Positions 4,989-5,195 of a stretch of 5,195 nt of DNA are shown in pieces. The stretch is taken from positions 1 to 5,195 of the forward strand of contig JAUVCY010000160.1 of NCBI GenBank assembly GCA_030595585.1, in the 5' to 3' direction. The translations under genes were made by a program, and so were the position numbers. The notes under the pieces were generated by a model. The model was not told the DNA's origin, did not search any database, and was given only the letters and a program-made list of their open reading frames with translations. Positions within the stretch are counted from its first letter, which is position 1. Every line of letters begins with the position of its first letter. This DNA comes from Thermoplasmatota archaeon. Its GTDB lineage: Archaea; Thermoplasmatota; Penumbrarchaeia; Penumbrarchaeales; Penumbrarchaeaceae.

Positions 4989-5195
4989 TTAAACGCCCAG
5001 CATCAGCCTGAGCAGATCCCTACTTCCGGGTGCAAAGCCCAGGATCAATATCGTAAGCTTCACAAGGGCCATCATGTGGATATCCCGTCGGGCCTCCCCC
5101 TTCATTACGACGTCCATGAGATACAAGGCGGGGATTATGAATAGGAGCTTCAGTGGATACATCACCGCCGCTGTTCCCGTAAGATCGATCAGTAT
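4989..5195 (-). CDS. C-terminal part of a DUF63-like archaeal membrane protein (partial)
   Basis: Read on the minus strand from the window edge, the last 68 codons are open and end at TAA (4991-4989). The peptide starts ILIDLTGTAAVMYPLKLLF, continues through a hydrophobic helix (FIIPALYLMD), a charged loop (KGEARRD), a second hydrophobic helix (ALVKLTILILGF), and ends APGSRDLLRLMLGV. Two membrane segments and the closing G-x-APG-x-RDLLRL pattern resemble DUF63-family archaeal membrane proteins, whose function is not known to me. The 5' portion lies outside the window, so length and start cannot be judged. It converges on the RQC-HRDC gene. Codon choice and base composition look like the neighbouring genes. 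Confidence 0.7.
   Translation of the reverse strand: MLIDLTGTAAVMYPLKLLFIIPALYLMDVVMKGEARRDIHMMALVKLTILILGFAPGSRDLLRLMLGV

Noticed and set aside
1..5195. CRISPR array, insertion sequence, prophage or toxin-antitoxin module
   Set aside because: No regularly spaced repeats, no transposase or integrase motifs, no terminal inverted repeats and no paired small toxin/antitoxin genes are visible.

Overview
The window looks like a piece of an archaeal chromosome, most likely euryarchaeal and possibly related to Thermoplasmata; the lineage is an inference. The archaeal call rests on several things visible in the sequence: a prefoldin alpha gene next to an SRP-receptor gene (ftsY), the tail of a DUF63-type membrane protein, a type A-like RNase P RNA, AT-rich TATA boxes about 25 bases before the inferred transcript starts, and G-rich Shine-Dalgarno sites (GGTGG, GGGGTGA, GGAGG). 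No phage, transposon, CRISPR or restriction genes are visible.

Layout. Bases 1-100 hold a promoter region with an inverted repeat around a TATA box. Bases 101-1174 encode a receiver domain fused to what reads as a degenerate histidine-kinase core. A 26-codon ORF with a receiver-like start overlaps its stop codon (1171-1251) and ends in a hairpin. Bases 1296-1620 are the RNase P RNA gene (rnpB), recognised by a closed P1 helix, a P4 helix with a bulged U, and the conserved regions. Bases 1752-4020 form a tight three-gene operon: prefoldin alpha (pfdA), ftsY and a small five-helix membrane protein of the 'small multidrug export' family. A hairpin at the operon's end overlaps the last stop codon. 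Bases 4156-4782 encode a protein made only of the RQC and HRDC domains of a RecQ helicase, expressed from its own strong TATA box with a hairpin at the predicted 5' end of the mRNA. The convergent spacer 4783-4988 carries two strong stem-loops. The window ends inside the C-terminus of a minus-strand DUF63-like gene.

How the genes fit together. RNase P, prefoldin and FtsY are housekeeping components of tRNA maturation, co-translational folding and membrane targeting. The membrane protein is translationally linked to ftsY. The receiver/pseudokinase and the RQC-HRDC protein are the less ordinary genes: each keeps a recognisable regulatory or nucleic-acid-binding architecture while lacking the catalytic part normally found with it. 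I see no new multi-gene system, but these two genes and the structured spacers deserve a second look.
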